Source of the DNA: Chamaelirium japonicum
Taxonomy: Eukaryota; Streptophyta; Magnoliopsida; Liliales; Melanthiaceae
Direction of reading: 5' to 3'
DNA: 64,000 bases
NCBI GenBank assembly: GCA_947650365.1
Contig: CANTAL010000198.1
Span: 320,501 to 384,500 of the forward strand
Part shown: piece after piece, positions 10,259 through 21,330 of the stretch
Position numbering within the stretch: the first letter of the stretch is position 1
Layout of the letters: each line of letters begins with the position of its first letter
Notes under the pieces: model-generated
The model's input: the letters and a program-made list of their open reading frames with translations, nothing else
What the model was told of the DNA's origin: nothing
The model's database searches: none
Made by a program: the position numbers and the translations under genes

Positions 10259-11755
10259 CCGCTTCTTTATCATGGACACGCTTTTGGACCTCCAAAAACT
10301 TAGTCAAACAATTGGATCTACCATCAAATTTAGGAATCTTCAATGAAGAGTCATTTAATACTTTCTCCAACATCTCAACCTTAGCCAAAGTGACCTCCTT
10401 CTCACCTTTCTCAACTTTGAGAAGATCATCAAGGCGCTTGGCCCTCAAATCTAGAGCCGACTTCTCAACTATATAAGAAGCCCCTTGGTAGGGGTGCAAC
10501 TTGGTCCGGGTCAAACCGAGAACCGACCCGACCCGACCGCATTGGGTTGGTTTGGGTCGGTTTTCTAGTTTATAATGGGTCGGATCCGGTTTCATTATTA
10601 GCAGACCGATCTAAATCGGTTCGGTTATGGATCGAGGTTTGTATGACCCGACCCGACCCAACCCGACCCGACTTTGTATTACTTAATACTTTGGTAAGAT
10701 ATGCATTCAGCTTACCAATGGTGTTGATTCAAATACATGTTATACTGACACTTAAACACTTGGTTTCTAATCCATCTTTAGGATAAACAAATGAATAGTC
10801 TTATTGAAAAGCTTTGCAATAGATTTGCTGGAGTCACTACTATACTTTCTTGTTTGTTTATTGATGCACGTGTCTGAATGTTCCATTTTTCACGATGTCT
10901 TTGTCTGAACCGTTTTCACTTTTTAGAGGCTGGGTATATTATTTTTGTTTTCCTTCGTTTGATTTCGGATTGTTCAAAAAAAATCTTAAACCCGAACCGA
11001 CCCGAACCGACCCGAACTTTTTATGGGTTGGGTTGGGTTGGTTCAATAGGTCAATGGTTTGGTTCCGGGTTGGGAAAGTTGGAACCGACCCTAGGTTGGG
11101 TTGGTTTTGGTTTGAGGCCAAACCGAACCGAACCGAACCGACTTGCACCCCTACCCCTTGGGCATGTTCGGCTTCTAGAAACCTCACCTTCTCCTTGAGG
11201 TTCAAAATTTTCGAGCATTGTTCTCGAGTGAGAATACATGCCTCCTCACTATCCTTGAGGGCAGCCTCCTTCTAGGAGGTGAAAACACACATACTCTCCT
11301 CAAGCTCCTTGTTAAGGTTCCTAACTCTAATAGCATCCTCCATAGCAAAAATGCATATGGAGGGCAAGCTCAAATCCCCTTCATACTCATTATCATCGGG
11401 CTTGCTCTTACTAGTCTCACTCGAAGGTGATGGGGATAAAATATTACCAAGATAAACCATAGATGGCACAATGACCAAAATATGAGTAAAGACACACTTA
11501 GTTGGGTCTAAGCTACTCTCCTCTTTAGAGTCCAAATCGTACCAAGAAGTATTCAAGGGTTGCTCTCATCTAACAGAAGATATGATGGGACAACTCAAAG
11601 CAAAATGGCCGAAGCCTTTGAAAATAAAGCATCAGCAAAGATTACCGATGGGTTTATAAGATTCCACTTGCTCTTTTAAAAGAGCAACAATCTTGGTCTT
11701 CTCCCCAAAGGGAGTCTTGTTAGTGACACTCCCCTCCCTCCGTGATTCCATCAGG
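10259..11755 (-). pseudogene. Second, truncated copy of the gag-like gene, split by a hAT MITE
   Basis: Minus-strand homologue of the first part of the gene at 16441-18243: start codon region near 11755, then the zinc-knuckle region, the acidic and serine-rich part (PDDNEYEGDLSLPS-like) and the charged EKVRFLEAEH stretch. A 665-bp MITE sits at 10489-11153. After it the homology continues to 10259 and ends abruptly against gypsy gag. Several stops. Not functional. Confidence 0.75.
10489..11153. mobile_element. hAT-type MITE, 665 bp, with CCCGACC-type repeats
   Basis: Perfect 11-bp terminal inverted repeats TAGGGGTGCAA / TTGCACCCCTA are flanked by perfect 8-bp duplications CCCCTTGG (10481-10488 and 11154-11161). 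The homologous empty site at about 17640-17655 reads AGCCCCTTGGGTATG, which confirms the insertion. Eight-base duplications and TAGGGGTG ends are hAT hallmarks. The subterminal regions hold many ACCCGACCCG and AACCGAACCG words in inverse orientation at the two ends. No transposase. Confidence 0.93.
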
Positions 11756-12058
11756 AAGAGATAACGAAAAAAACACAAAAACGAAAACACACAACACAAG
11801 CCCTAAATAAAGGGGCACAAATGGAATCCCTAAAGAGATGGGCAAAAACAAAAGCCCTAATAGGGTAGGCAAACAACAACACCCTCAAAAGGGTCCCCAC
11901 ACATGAAGCAAAATATACAATATGCTTTGCAAAACTCTAAAGAAGGCTACTCACACATACCAAAATGCTTGTGCATACACGGCAAGTTGATCACTTGCGA
12001 TTGATCGGCAATCTCACGATTCCTACTCTAGGAGTGTTAGCCCCAACAAGAGAGACCC

Positions 12059-12072
12059 GCTCTGATACCAAT
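12059..12072 (-). other. Primer binding site of the left internal copy
   Basis: Minus strand ATTGGTATCAGAGC, directly after the LTR end at 12073. Confidence 0.9.
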
Positions 12073-13172
12073 TGAAAATCCCCTAAATACCTTAGCTAAG
12101 TAATGCTTGGCTAGCTAAGCACTGTGCACTATATGACCAACTAGACGAAGTTAGTTGGCGTGCCCCACAACGGGCAGATACAAGCACGGGTTAGATTGCA
12201 TAATCTAAAGCTAGCGGAAGTTAAGACTTGTGATCAACAAGAAATAACGGTAAAGAGCATACACAAGTATATACAAGGTGAAAACCCTTAACAGGGATGA
12301 AAAACACCCTCGGTCAAAACTGATCTTAGACCCTTCACACAGAGGGGTCTAGCTTTCCTAATGAAGTAGCAAACAAGGTTACGAGCGAGCTAAAAGTGAC
12401 TATACAAAGATTACCCCTTAGCCCCTTAGGTCTGCGACCTGCATCTTCGGTGAAGTAGAGACGGTGCTCTCACTTCATAGGTGCCTTTAGCCCCCTAGAT
12501 CCTTGACCCGCAACGATGGTGAAGTAGAGACAGTGCTCTCACTTCATAGGTGCTGAACCGAGCTGACTCTTGCGCCTGCTTCTTTGCTCCTCTTCTCAGC
12601 TTGCTTCTACTCCAAAAGAGGTTCCCAAAGTGAGTGACATCGCTATAGGTTCTCGACGTGAACGGTGCCATAGAGCGCTCTCGCAAGAGCCTTCCATACG
12701 GTGGTAGGAGCACACTTGGTAAGTGCAAAATAAAGTGGGGGAAAAACAAAGCGAAAAACAAAAAATAAACACTTAGATTTAAAAAGATACTAAGGTAGAA
12801 GGTGAACTTGATCTTTTTCGAGAGCTTATATACATGCATCTAAGCCTATTAGCTCTAAAGAACTTAAGCCATAAAAAAAACCCCAAAGCTAGATCAAGAT
12901 ATAGGTATTGGATGATACCTTAGATCCTTTACATGCTTTGACCTCTCTAGTTTGAATGAACATAAGGAGTTTGATGACTCTCAAGTGATCATTCAAACCA
13001 TGAGCATAACGTCCATAGATATGATCTTGGATAGAAGGTTGAAGAGAGGAGGAGAAGGGAAAGAAGAGTGAAGATGGAGTTTAAGGATGAACTCACTAAG
13101 CGTTTGTTTCACTCTTTTAATTCCTCTCCTAATACAAAAACCTTATTAGAAGCTGAAGGGTGTAGGGGTGGG

Positions 13173-13182
13173 CTATTTATAG
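13173..13182 (-). promoter_or_regulatory. TATA box, middle LTR
   Basis: Minus strand CTATAAATAG, in the same context as the other family LTRs. Confidence 0.75.
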
Positions 13183-13244
13183 CCCAAGGGAGCCCTTAGG
13201 TGGATGGCTAAAACCAAGAGATAGATCCTTATCTTAAGGGTCTA

Positions 13245-13620
13245 TCTTAGCCAAGTCGTGCGCACGACCATCATGTAGCACATGAGGATAGGTTGAGTCA
13301 ACCGACTTAACTATTTCAGAAAGTTCTAAAACGAGTCGTATGCACGACTTTCCAATGTGTCATCATACCATAGGACCGTCCCATGTGGGGGCTAAGGTGG
13401 ACATCAAATGGTGTGTGGCCGACTAGGATCGTACACATAACTTGTGAAAGTTGTGTGCATGACTTTTAGTTTACCAGAACAATTTGGAGACTAAGGCAAA
13501 CTAGTGCGCACGAGTTCATATCATGTGCACGACTTGTAGTCTTATAGAGAGAGATTATGCCCACCTCTAGACTTAGCCATAGTCGTGTGTATGACTTGAA
13601 AGTCATACGCACGACTAGCC
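13245..13620 (-). promoter_or_regulatory. GTCGTGCGCACGAC palindrome cluster, middle LTR
   Basis: A full copy, GTCGTGCGCACGAC, lies at 13255-13268. Further near copies lie around 13330, 13430-13465, 13505-13535 and 13580-13615. The cluster is upstream (minus strand) of the TATA box at 13173-13182. Confidence 0.65.
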
Positions 13621-14070
13621 TACTATACACAGACTTAGTATCGGGCATCAGCCCTTGTTCCAAATGAGATGAAACGTTGAAGTCTAACATGCCTATGTGG
13701 TCATTTCTGTCTAATATAGATGCCCGTACATCTTAGATATGAAGTTGAAATGAATATGCACGTGAGTGCTTCAACGATAATAAAAAAAATCGAACGGAAT
13801 GAAGTGTATGTGCGTGTTTATCTAGTCATCACCCACACCCATAATTCTCGAGTAAAGTCTTTTTCCAAAAGGTTAGAAATGTACTTTCCATGCCTAAGCA
13901 TGGTGGAAGAGGATGGTAGTAGTGGTTTTTACTGCAACAGTACTTCTTTGTCATAATAGAGTCAAACCTAACTCTACCCTCCCGACTTTAACTCCTAGGT
14001 ACTCACTACACCGGTAAAGTAGGTTTGTTTAAGTTGCTAAAAACTAATGGCAACATAAGGAGACCTAATA

Positions 14071-14088
14071 ATCTCCCCCTTTATCATA
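14071..14088 (-). other. Polypurine tract of the gag-only copia element
   Basis: Minus strand AAAGGGGGAGAT lies next to the LTR start. A second TTTTTGTCA...CCCCC-type motif occurs near 14574-14602. Such GGGGGAGA-type tracts before the 3' LTR are typical of SIRE-like copia elements. Confidence 0.8.
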
Positions 14089-14447
14089 GTTTTTAGTGAT
14101 AAAAACAAATACCTCATTACACAAACCACTACAGGGGAGCTTCCTATACATCCAATTCTATTAAGCTCGACCCCTGAGTATCTTGGTGTAAAACCTTAGA
14201 CTCTAAACAGAGAAAAAGATAAAAAGTAGAAACCTGTAAATCCTGAAAGAATTCAAATATTCAAGTGAAATCCACTTTTATTCCTATAAAACCGATGTCA
14301 GTCTTAAAGAATATATGAGATATCATGTTTGCATAAGCAAGCAATGTAAGCATAGCGTGGATGATATCATATATAACTAAGCAAGAGACTGACATATTCT
14401 CTAATTAGGTCTAATCAAAGGTAAACGCCCTCTAAGGGGATAGCCAC

Positions 14448-14570
14448 AGTCTTATGAACCGAAGTTCATAAGAAAATTATGGAAATAATTCCACCAGTCT
14501 TATGAACCGAAGTTTATAAGGAATTTGCGGAATGAATCCACCAGCCTTGTGGAGTAAATCCACAAGGATT
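14448..14570. repeat. 48-bp tandem repeat, two clear copies and one diverged
   Basis: AGTCTTATGAACCGAAGTT recurs at 14448 and 14496, and a weaker copy starts near 14543 (AGCCTTGTGGAG...). Each unit contains a short inverted repeat (CTTATGAAC...TTCATAAG). Confidence 0.75.
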
Positions 14571-14862
14571 TTCTCCCCCTTTTTGTCACAAAAGTTATGA
14601 CAAAAGGTAGAAGAAACATGCATCTCAAAAGAGAGCACGAAAATATCCCGTAAAAGATATATTCGTTAAAACACAGAGGGGACCCTAGCAACCCTAGCAG
14701 GTGTATGTGAAGTGCATAATAGGGTGCTAGTAAACCCTCCCCCTCAAGCACAGCTTGAGGTTGGTTACCTCCCAACCTCCCGAGGATGCAACCCTAAAAA
14801 GGAGTGCACTGCTCAAAAACACCCCCTTAAGCACAAGGCTTAAGGTAAGTCACCACCCAACC

Positions 14863-14918
14863 ACCATATATGTTGTATATATATGCCAACTAGTGACATA
14901 TATAGTACAACATATGGG
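14863..14918. repeat. AT-rich inverted repeat (hairpin)
   Basis: A CCATATATGTTGTATATATA-type arm is followed, after a short loop (CCAACTAG), by its imperfect reverse complement ending ACAACATATGG. Stem about 20 bp. Confidence 0.6.
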
Positions 14919-16440
14919 CTCACTACAAGACATGGAAATAACAAAGCATTGGTGACCCATGAAACTCCATCACTCTCTCAAAAATATACAATAAAATATG
15001 AAAGAGAGATGGAGGAGCCAACTTAAAGGACAAGAGCAAGCAATAAGCAGAATTATGATGTAAAAAGAAAGATTCAAAGGAAATGAGATGCTCTTGAAAT
15101 ATAAGTTGGAAAGCAATGTTTGAATTAAAAACTCAAAATTCAAGACATTGTCAAAACAAAAACAGATCAAAAGACCCAAAAATCCTTTTGAAATTTTACA
15201 TATGTAAATATTTTTGGATTTTCTCTAAGAAAAATGCATCAAGACTAGAACATTTTAGCCATAATAACTACTAAGCTATGATGCACAAACAAAAAATAAA
15301 ACAAAGCACACATATCAAGAATTTGAAATAGTCCGTGTACAAGGCAACAAGCTAGGGTGTAAAATGGAAATTTTTTACTTTTAGGAACCAAACATACCTA
15401 GAGTCATTAAGATGTAAGAATACACCTAAGGGATGCTACTATGGTAGATGAACACAAACATGCACTAGTGATATTATGCAAATAGGACTAAGTCATGCAC
15501 AGGGTTAATAGAAGGACTAATTTGCAGAGTGACTATAGTGTGAATTCAACAGTAATATATCAAGCATATAAAACGTATTTCACCTAATTTATGCTTTAAT
15601 AATGAGTTTCTATCATAATACAACATCATTTATCCCATTTTTCAATCATTTTAGCTAATAGGATTCCATAAGCGAACACATTGGCCTCATTCGAGGCTCT
15701 TTATAGATTTTCTTTTCTTTTACCACCTAAGAAGCCTAAGATGACCATACTCATGTAAAGAGTGAAGATTGACAATCCTTGGCCAGTTGGCTAAGATTGA
15801 CAGGCTTTGAGATGCCCCTACGAATCTTTTCCTCAAGTAGGTCTAGGGTATCTTATGGAGAATCCCATATAGCAAGGAAGTGACCGATAGCTCCAAGCCA
15901 GTTGGCTTTGGGTACCAGGCTCATCGCCCCTCTGGTCATATCCTTGGGATTTCCATAAAAACAAAATATGTATTCAAGTATGGATTCAACTATTAAGAAC
16001 TATATAAGTATGATTTGCATGGATATATTCACTAGTTAAGCATAAACAAACTATCATCAATGCTAATGCTGGTAAGAGTTTAGGTATTAATCATACTTAG
16101 CACAATAAGCAACTCAGTCTATTCTAGTAAGCGCGATGTTATGACAAGTCAATCAACTAAGTATAATAGCACACTAATATTGCAATGAAAGATGTTCAAA
16201 CGAGCAGAGTAAAATCTAGGTCATTTCAAAATAATCCACAAGACTAAGTATAGTTGAGGATCCTATCCATCTAGAATTACGAAGTTAGATATAACCCCAA
16301 AAACAAAAATAATAAGCATGCAAATGAGTACTCGAAAGATTTTTAATATGTTCAAACAAAAACAAAACCACAAGTACCTAATATTTTTGAATTTTTTATA
16401 AAATATACAAAACATGGTGCAAAAAACAAATACAAACTCA

Positions 16441-18243
16441 AGCATGCTTAAAACTAGAATAGTGAGAGAGGGCAAGGAATGGATTCATACAAGGGATAGA
16501 AGCCAAAGGAGAAGGGGAAGCTATAGGGTTCATAATTTTCTTAGGAACCCATGTGACTTCGACTTTCTTTCTTGACTCACCAAGCTCGCAAGGAATGGAA
16601 AGGTCATAAGAAAGACTAGGAGGAGTTATTGAGGCTATGGTGTGACCACTAGAAAATATGGCTCCTAGAAGTCCCTCAGAATGAGAGCCTCATATAGTGT
16701 CCAAAACCTCTTTCCTAACCCACTCAAAAGTGCCCTTCGGGGAATAAACATATAAGGACGTGGGTGAAGAAGAAGGTAAAATACCTTGCCTCTTGGGCAA
16801 AGAACCAAAACTCCTTGCCTTAAAAGACAAAGGAGGGAAAGGAGGACATCAGAAATGACTCCGTTGTGGATCAAAATAAGATGCGCCCAACATGGACGGA
16901 GAATATAGACTAACACCTATCCTAGGTGTAGTCGAACAGTCAGTCATATCTACCCCATGATGAGGGTAGAAACCAAAATGTGAGGAGGGAAGACAAGAGA
17001 TCTTCTTTAGTTTGAAACAACGAGGGTGGATATGCCCGTTCTCACCATAAAAATGGCAAGTGGGTATGAAGCTCTCTCAGGTATGGGACTATGTGGCCAC
17101 GTAAGTAGCACTAGGCTTTCTAACAAAAGCTTTCCCTTTAGCAAGCCTTGGCTCCTCATGTGAGGTGCCAGACTTTCCGAAACCACTCCCCCTCACAGAC
17201 TGTCCCTTCCTAAAAGCTTCCACAGCACACCTCCCCCAAAGACTAAAGCAAAAGTCCTTAAGGTGTCACTTCTTCCCACACCAAGAGCACACATATACTC
17301 CCTTGCCAAAAGAGACCAAAGGAGTTAAATTAAAAGGATTAGTGCTCTTAACAATGGGGGGACCAAAGGTACTAGCAAGCATGGTTTGAGCTATGGTGGC
17401 AGTACTTTTCCTACCATAACCAATACTACGTTTATCGTGGACATGCTTTTGGACCTCCAAAAACTTAGTCAAGTGGTTGGAGCTAGCATCAAATTTATGA
17501 ATCTTCAATGAAGAGTCATTTAATGCTTTCTATAACATCTCAACCTTATCTAAAGTGACCTCCTTCTCACCTTTCTCAACTTTGAGAAGATCATCAAGGC
17601 GTTTGGCCCTCAAATCTAGAGTCGACTTCTCAATTATGCAAGAAGCCCCTTGGGTATGTTCGGCTTCTAGAAACCTCACCTTCTCCTTGACATTCAAAAT
17701 TTTTGAGCATTGTTCTGGTGCGAGAACACATGCCTCCTCATTATCCTTGAGGGCAGTCTCCTTCTCGGAGGCGAAAACACGCACACTCTCCTCAAGCTCC
17801 TTGTTGAGCTTCCAAACTCTATCGGCATCCTCCATAGCAAAAGTGTACATGGAGGGCATGCTCAAATCCCCTCGATACTCATTATCGTCGGGCTTGCTTT
17901 TACTAATCTCACTCGAAGGTGAGGGGGATGGAATATTACCAAGATGACCCATAGATGACACAATGATTGGAACGTGAGTAAACTCACACTCAGTTGGGTC
18001 TAAGCTACTCTCCTCTTCGGAGTCTGAATCATCCCAAGAAGTATTCAAGGGTTGCTCCCGTCTAACAGGAGATGTAGTGGGACAATTCGAAGCAAAATGG
18101 TCGAAGCCTTTGCAAATAAAGCATCAACGAAGATTACCGATGGGTTTATACGATTCCACTTGCTCCTTTAAAAGAGCAACAATCTTGGTCTTCTCCCCAA
18201 AGGGAGTCTTGTTAATGACACTCCCTTCCCTCCGTGAATTCAT
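16441..18243 (-). pseudogene. Gag-like protein with zinc knuckles, no UBN2 domain, no pol
   Basis: Starts at the ATG at 18243 (MNSRREGSVINK, shared with the complete gag at 8534) and runs through several stops to about 16441. Soon after the start comes CFICKGFDHFASNC, a good CX2CX4HX4C knuckle, after one TGA. Then follow an acidic and serine-rich part, a charged probably coiled-coil segment (EKVRFLEAEH, LRAKRLDDLLKVEKGEKE), a second knuckle CSWCGKK.HLKDFC with a stop inside, and a third, CHFYGENGHIHPRC, lacking one cysteine. The UBN2 gag core of the plus-strand relative is missing between start and knuckle. Likely role when intact: nucleocapsid-like RNA binding. Several stops in this copy. 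Confidence 0.7.
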
Positions 18244-18550
18244 CACGAAGAGGTAATGAAAAAAACACAAAAATGAAAACACACAACACAAGCCCTAAAT
18301 GAAGGGGCACAAACGGAATCCCTAAAGGGATGGACAAAAACAAAAGCCCTAATAGGGTAGGCAAACAACAACACCCTAAAAAGGGTCTCCACACATGAAG
18401 TAAAATATACAATATGATTCGCAAAACCCTAAAGAGGTCTACTCATATTCATCAAAATGCTAGTGCGTACACGGCAAGTTAATCACTTGCGATAGATCGA
18501 TAATCTCACGGATCCTACTCCAAGTGTATTAGCTCCAACAAGAGAGACCA

Positions 18551-18564
18551 GCTTTGATACCAAT
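18551..18564 (-). other. Primer binding site of the right unit
   Basis: Minus strand ATTGGTATCAAAGC, next to the LTR end at 18565. One change from the initiator-Met consensus. Confidence 0.87.
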
Positions 18565-20485
18565 TGAAAATCTCCTAAATACCTTAGCTAAGCTATGCTT
18601 GGCTAGCTAAGCACTGTGCACTATATGACCAACTAGACGTAGCTAGTTGGCGTGCCCCACAACTGGCAGATGCAAGCACGGGTAAGATTGCACAATCTAA
18701 AGCTAGCAGAAGGTAAGAGTTGTAATCAACAAGAAATAACGCTAAAGAGTATATACAATCATATGCAAGGTGGAAACCCTTAACAGGGATGAAAACCACC
18801 CTCGGTCGAAACCGGTCCTAGACCCTTCACACAGAGGGGTTTAGCTTCCCTAATGAAGTAGCAAACAAGGTTATAAGCAAGCTAAAATTGACTACACAAA
18901 GATAACCCCTTAGCCCCCTAGGTTCGCGACCCGCGTCTTCGGTGAAGTAGAGACGGTGCTCTCACTTCATAGGTGTCTTTAGCCCCCTAGATCCTTGACC
19001 CACGACGATGGAGAAGTAGAGGCGGTGCTCTTATTTATAGGTGCTGAACCAAGCTCACTCTTGTGTCTGCTTCTTCGCTCCTCTTCTCTGGTTACTTCCA
19101 CTCAAAAAGAGGTCCCCAAAGTGAGTGGCGTTGCTTTGGGTGCTCGACAAGAATGGTGTCAAGGAGCGCTCGCACAATAGCCTTCCACACAGCGGTGGGA
19201 GCACACTCGGTGTGTGCAAAGTGAAGTGGGGGGAAAAAAAAGCAAAAAATAAAAAATAAATACTTGGATCTAAAAAGATACTAAGGTAGAAGGTGAACTT
19301 GATCTCATTCGAGAACTTATATATATGCTTCTAAGCCTAGTAGATCCAAAGAACTCAAGCCACAAAAAACCCCAAAGCTAGATCAAGATCTAGGTATTGG
19401 ATAACACCTTAGATCCTTTACTACCTTTGACCTCTCTAGTTTGAATAAACACAAGGAGCTTGATAACTCTCAAGTGATCATTCAAACCATATGCACAACC
19501 TCCATAAATATGATCTTAGATAGAAGGTTGAAGAGAGGAGGAGAAGGGGATGAAGAGTGAAAATAGAGTTCAAGGATGAACTCACTGAGCCTTTGTTTCA
19601 TCTTCTAATTCATCTCCTAATGCAAAAACCTCATTAACAGCTGAAGGGTGTAGTGGTGGGCTATTTATAGTCGTGCACACAACCAATACATGGCACATGA
19701 GGATAGGTTGAGTCAACCAATTTAACCATTCCAAAAAGTTCTAAAATGAGTCGTGCGCATGACTTTCCAACATGTCGTCATGCCATAGGACTATCCCATG
19801 TGGGGGCTAAGGTGGACATCAAATGGTGTGTGGCCGACTAGGATCGTGCACACGACTTGTGAAAGTTGTGTGCACGACTTGTAGTCTGCCAGAACACTTT
19901 GGACTCTAAGGCAAAGTAGTGTGCACGAGTTTATGTCGTGCGCACAACTTGTAGTCTCACAGAGAGAGCTTATGCCCACTTCTAGATTTAGCCACAGTCA
20001 TGCGCACAACTTGAAAGTTATGCGCACGACTAGCCTACTATACACACACTTAGTGTAGTGTATCAGCCCTTGTTCTGAACGAGATGAAACGTCAAAGTCT
20101 AACATACCCATGTGGTCATTTCTATCTAATATAGATGCCCATACATCTTAGACATGAAGTAGAAATGAACATACATGAGAGTGCTTCAATGATAATAAAA
20201 AAAATCGAACGGAATAAAGTGTATGTGTGTGTTTAGCTAGTCATGCACCCACACCCATAATTCCCGAGTAAATTATTTTTCCAAAGGTTAGAAATGTACC
20301 TTCCATGCCCAAGCATGGTGGAAGAGGATGGTAGTAGTGGTTTTGACTGTAACAGTACTTATTTGTTGCAACAGAGTTAAACCTAACTATACCCTCCCGA
20401 CTTTAACTCACAGCTACCCACTACACCGGTAAAGTAGGTTTGTTTAAGTCGCTAAAAACCGATGGCAACATAAAGAGACCTAACA
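18565..20485 (-). repeat. Right LTR of the gag-only copia tandem (1921 bp)
   Basis: Minus strand TGTTAGGTCTC at the start and GATTTTCA at the end. Compared with the middle LTR it lacks about 75 bp between the TATA box (19661-19670) and the first palindrome. The GTCGTGCGCACGAC-type cluster lies at about 19671-20036, directly upstream of TATA on the minus strand. To the right, gypsy pol sequence resumes. Confidence 0.88.
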
Positions 20486-21330
20486 GCACCGGCTGAGGAA
20501 GGTCAGCCACTGACCCAAGGAAGATCTTATGACATGATTGCATAAGATGTTGGTGCTCCTACCGATGCTATCCAAGGTAATCATGTTCCTAAAGGGAGCC
20601 AAGATATGTGCCTTAAGGGTCCTTATAAGTGAATGTCATAGTAAGTAACTTCAATACGTTTTTGGTAATGTAAAACTCTTTTAGTGGTGTAGGATCACTC
20701 TTAGTGACTTATGATCACATTTTGGTTGGGTATGGTGGTACGTTGTATAAGTACCAGCTTCGAGGATACAATATTGTATTAGTCCTAGGGCCAAATATAT
20801 ATGATGTGTTTTGTTTTATTATTTTAAAGATCTTATATTTTGGACACTTCTATTATACTAAATTAATAATGTACCTGGGTATGTTAGGTACTCTTTCTAT
20901 ATTTTCTACGATGGCCCGTGTTCTGTTCGACATCGGCTTATCTCATTCGTAATTGTTCCCCAGTTCGTATCAGCACTGGGGCTACAACCGGAGATACGTA
21001 CTGAGTCAAGCTCTATCGGTACGATCATCGATGGGGCCAGTATGAGGACTAACCAATTATGTCGTGGTTGCATACTAGATATCAGAGAAAATGAATTGAC
21101 TGCTGACCTAATCATTCTCAAATTAGAAGGGCTTGATGTACTTCTGGGAATGGATTGCCTATCAGCATATCATGTGACTATCGACTACCTCAACAAAAGG
21201 GTGACGTATAAGTCCTTGAATGTTAAGGAGTTCGTTTATGAATGTAGTAATAGATTTGGCCCTAATGGTTAGAGAGTTTGTGAAATCGTGTTTGAGATTG
21301 TACTTCTTCTTGGAACAATACCTGTGTCAA
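20486..21330 (+). pseudogene. Protease region of the second Tekay-like pol
   Basis: ARVLFDIGLSHS (20910 on) is the protease active-site region with DTG changed to DIG. After a frame change come CRGCILDIRENELTADLIIL and DVLLGMDCLSAYHVTIDY, the flap and C-terminal parts. The segment 20486-20900 reads as the gag-protease linker. Pieces are in three frames. Chromovirus pol, not functional. Confidence 0.82.

Larger units (their letters stand above)
12073..14070 (-). repeat. Middle LTR of the gag-only copia tandem (1998 bp)
   Basis: On the minus strand it begins TATTAGG (TG start mutated) next to a purine tract and ends GATTTTCA next to a primer site. It therefore serves as 3' LTR for the right unit and 5' LTR for the left unit. 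It carries the palindrome cluster and TATA box of the family. Confidence 0.88.
14089..16440 (-). other. Long non-coding 3' region of the gag-only element
   Basis: About 2.35 kb without a supported gene. It contains a 48-bp tandem repeat (14448-14570), a long AT-rich hairpin (14863-14918) and two copies of a GCCAGTTGGCT word near 15780 and 15900. In full-length SIRE-like elements pol and an extra 3' ORF would occupy this place. I see no remnant of either. Confidence 0.6.
10259..20485 (-). mobile_element. Tandem, gag-only SIRE-like copia element (LTR-internal-LTR-partial internal)
   Basis: Read on the minus strand: LTR (20485 to 18565), primer site, internal region with a gag-like frame but no pol, purine tract, second LTR (14070 to 12073), second primer site, then a second copy of the first part of the internal region that stops at 10259. 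Sequence 10259-12072 repeats 17430-18564 apart from a MITE insertion. Lack of RT, RNase H and integrase with intact LTR, primer and purine-tract signals makes this a non-autonomous element of the gag-containing (TR-GAG) kind. The tandem form fits unequal recombination between LTRs. The left end is a deletion junction, so no target duplication can be paired with GCACC at the right end. Confidence 0.8.

Noticed and set aside
10259-10265. Target duplication for the gag-only copia tandem (GCACC at 20486)
   Set aside because: The left end is not an LTR end but the middle of the internal region, so no duplication can be paired.
10547-11275. Frames in the hAT MITE (LGWVGF, PNRTEPN repeats)
   Set aside because: They arise from the GGGTTGG/AACCGAACC repeats; no transposase motif.
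20704-20952. 82-codon membrane-like frame upstream of the second Tekay-like protease
   Set aside because: Lies in the gag-protease linker of a decayed element and ends within the protease active-site region; hydrophobicity comes from AT-rich sequence.
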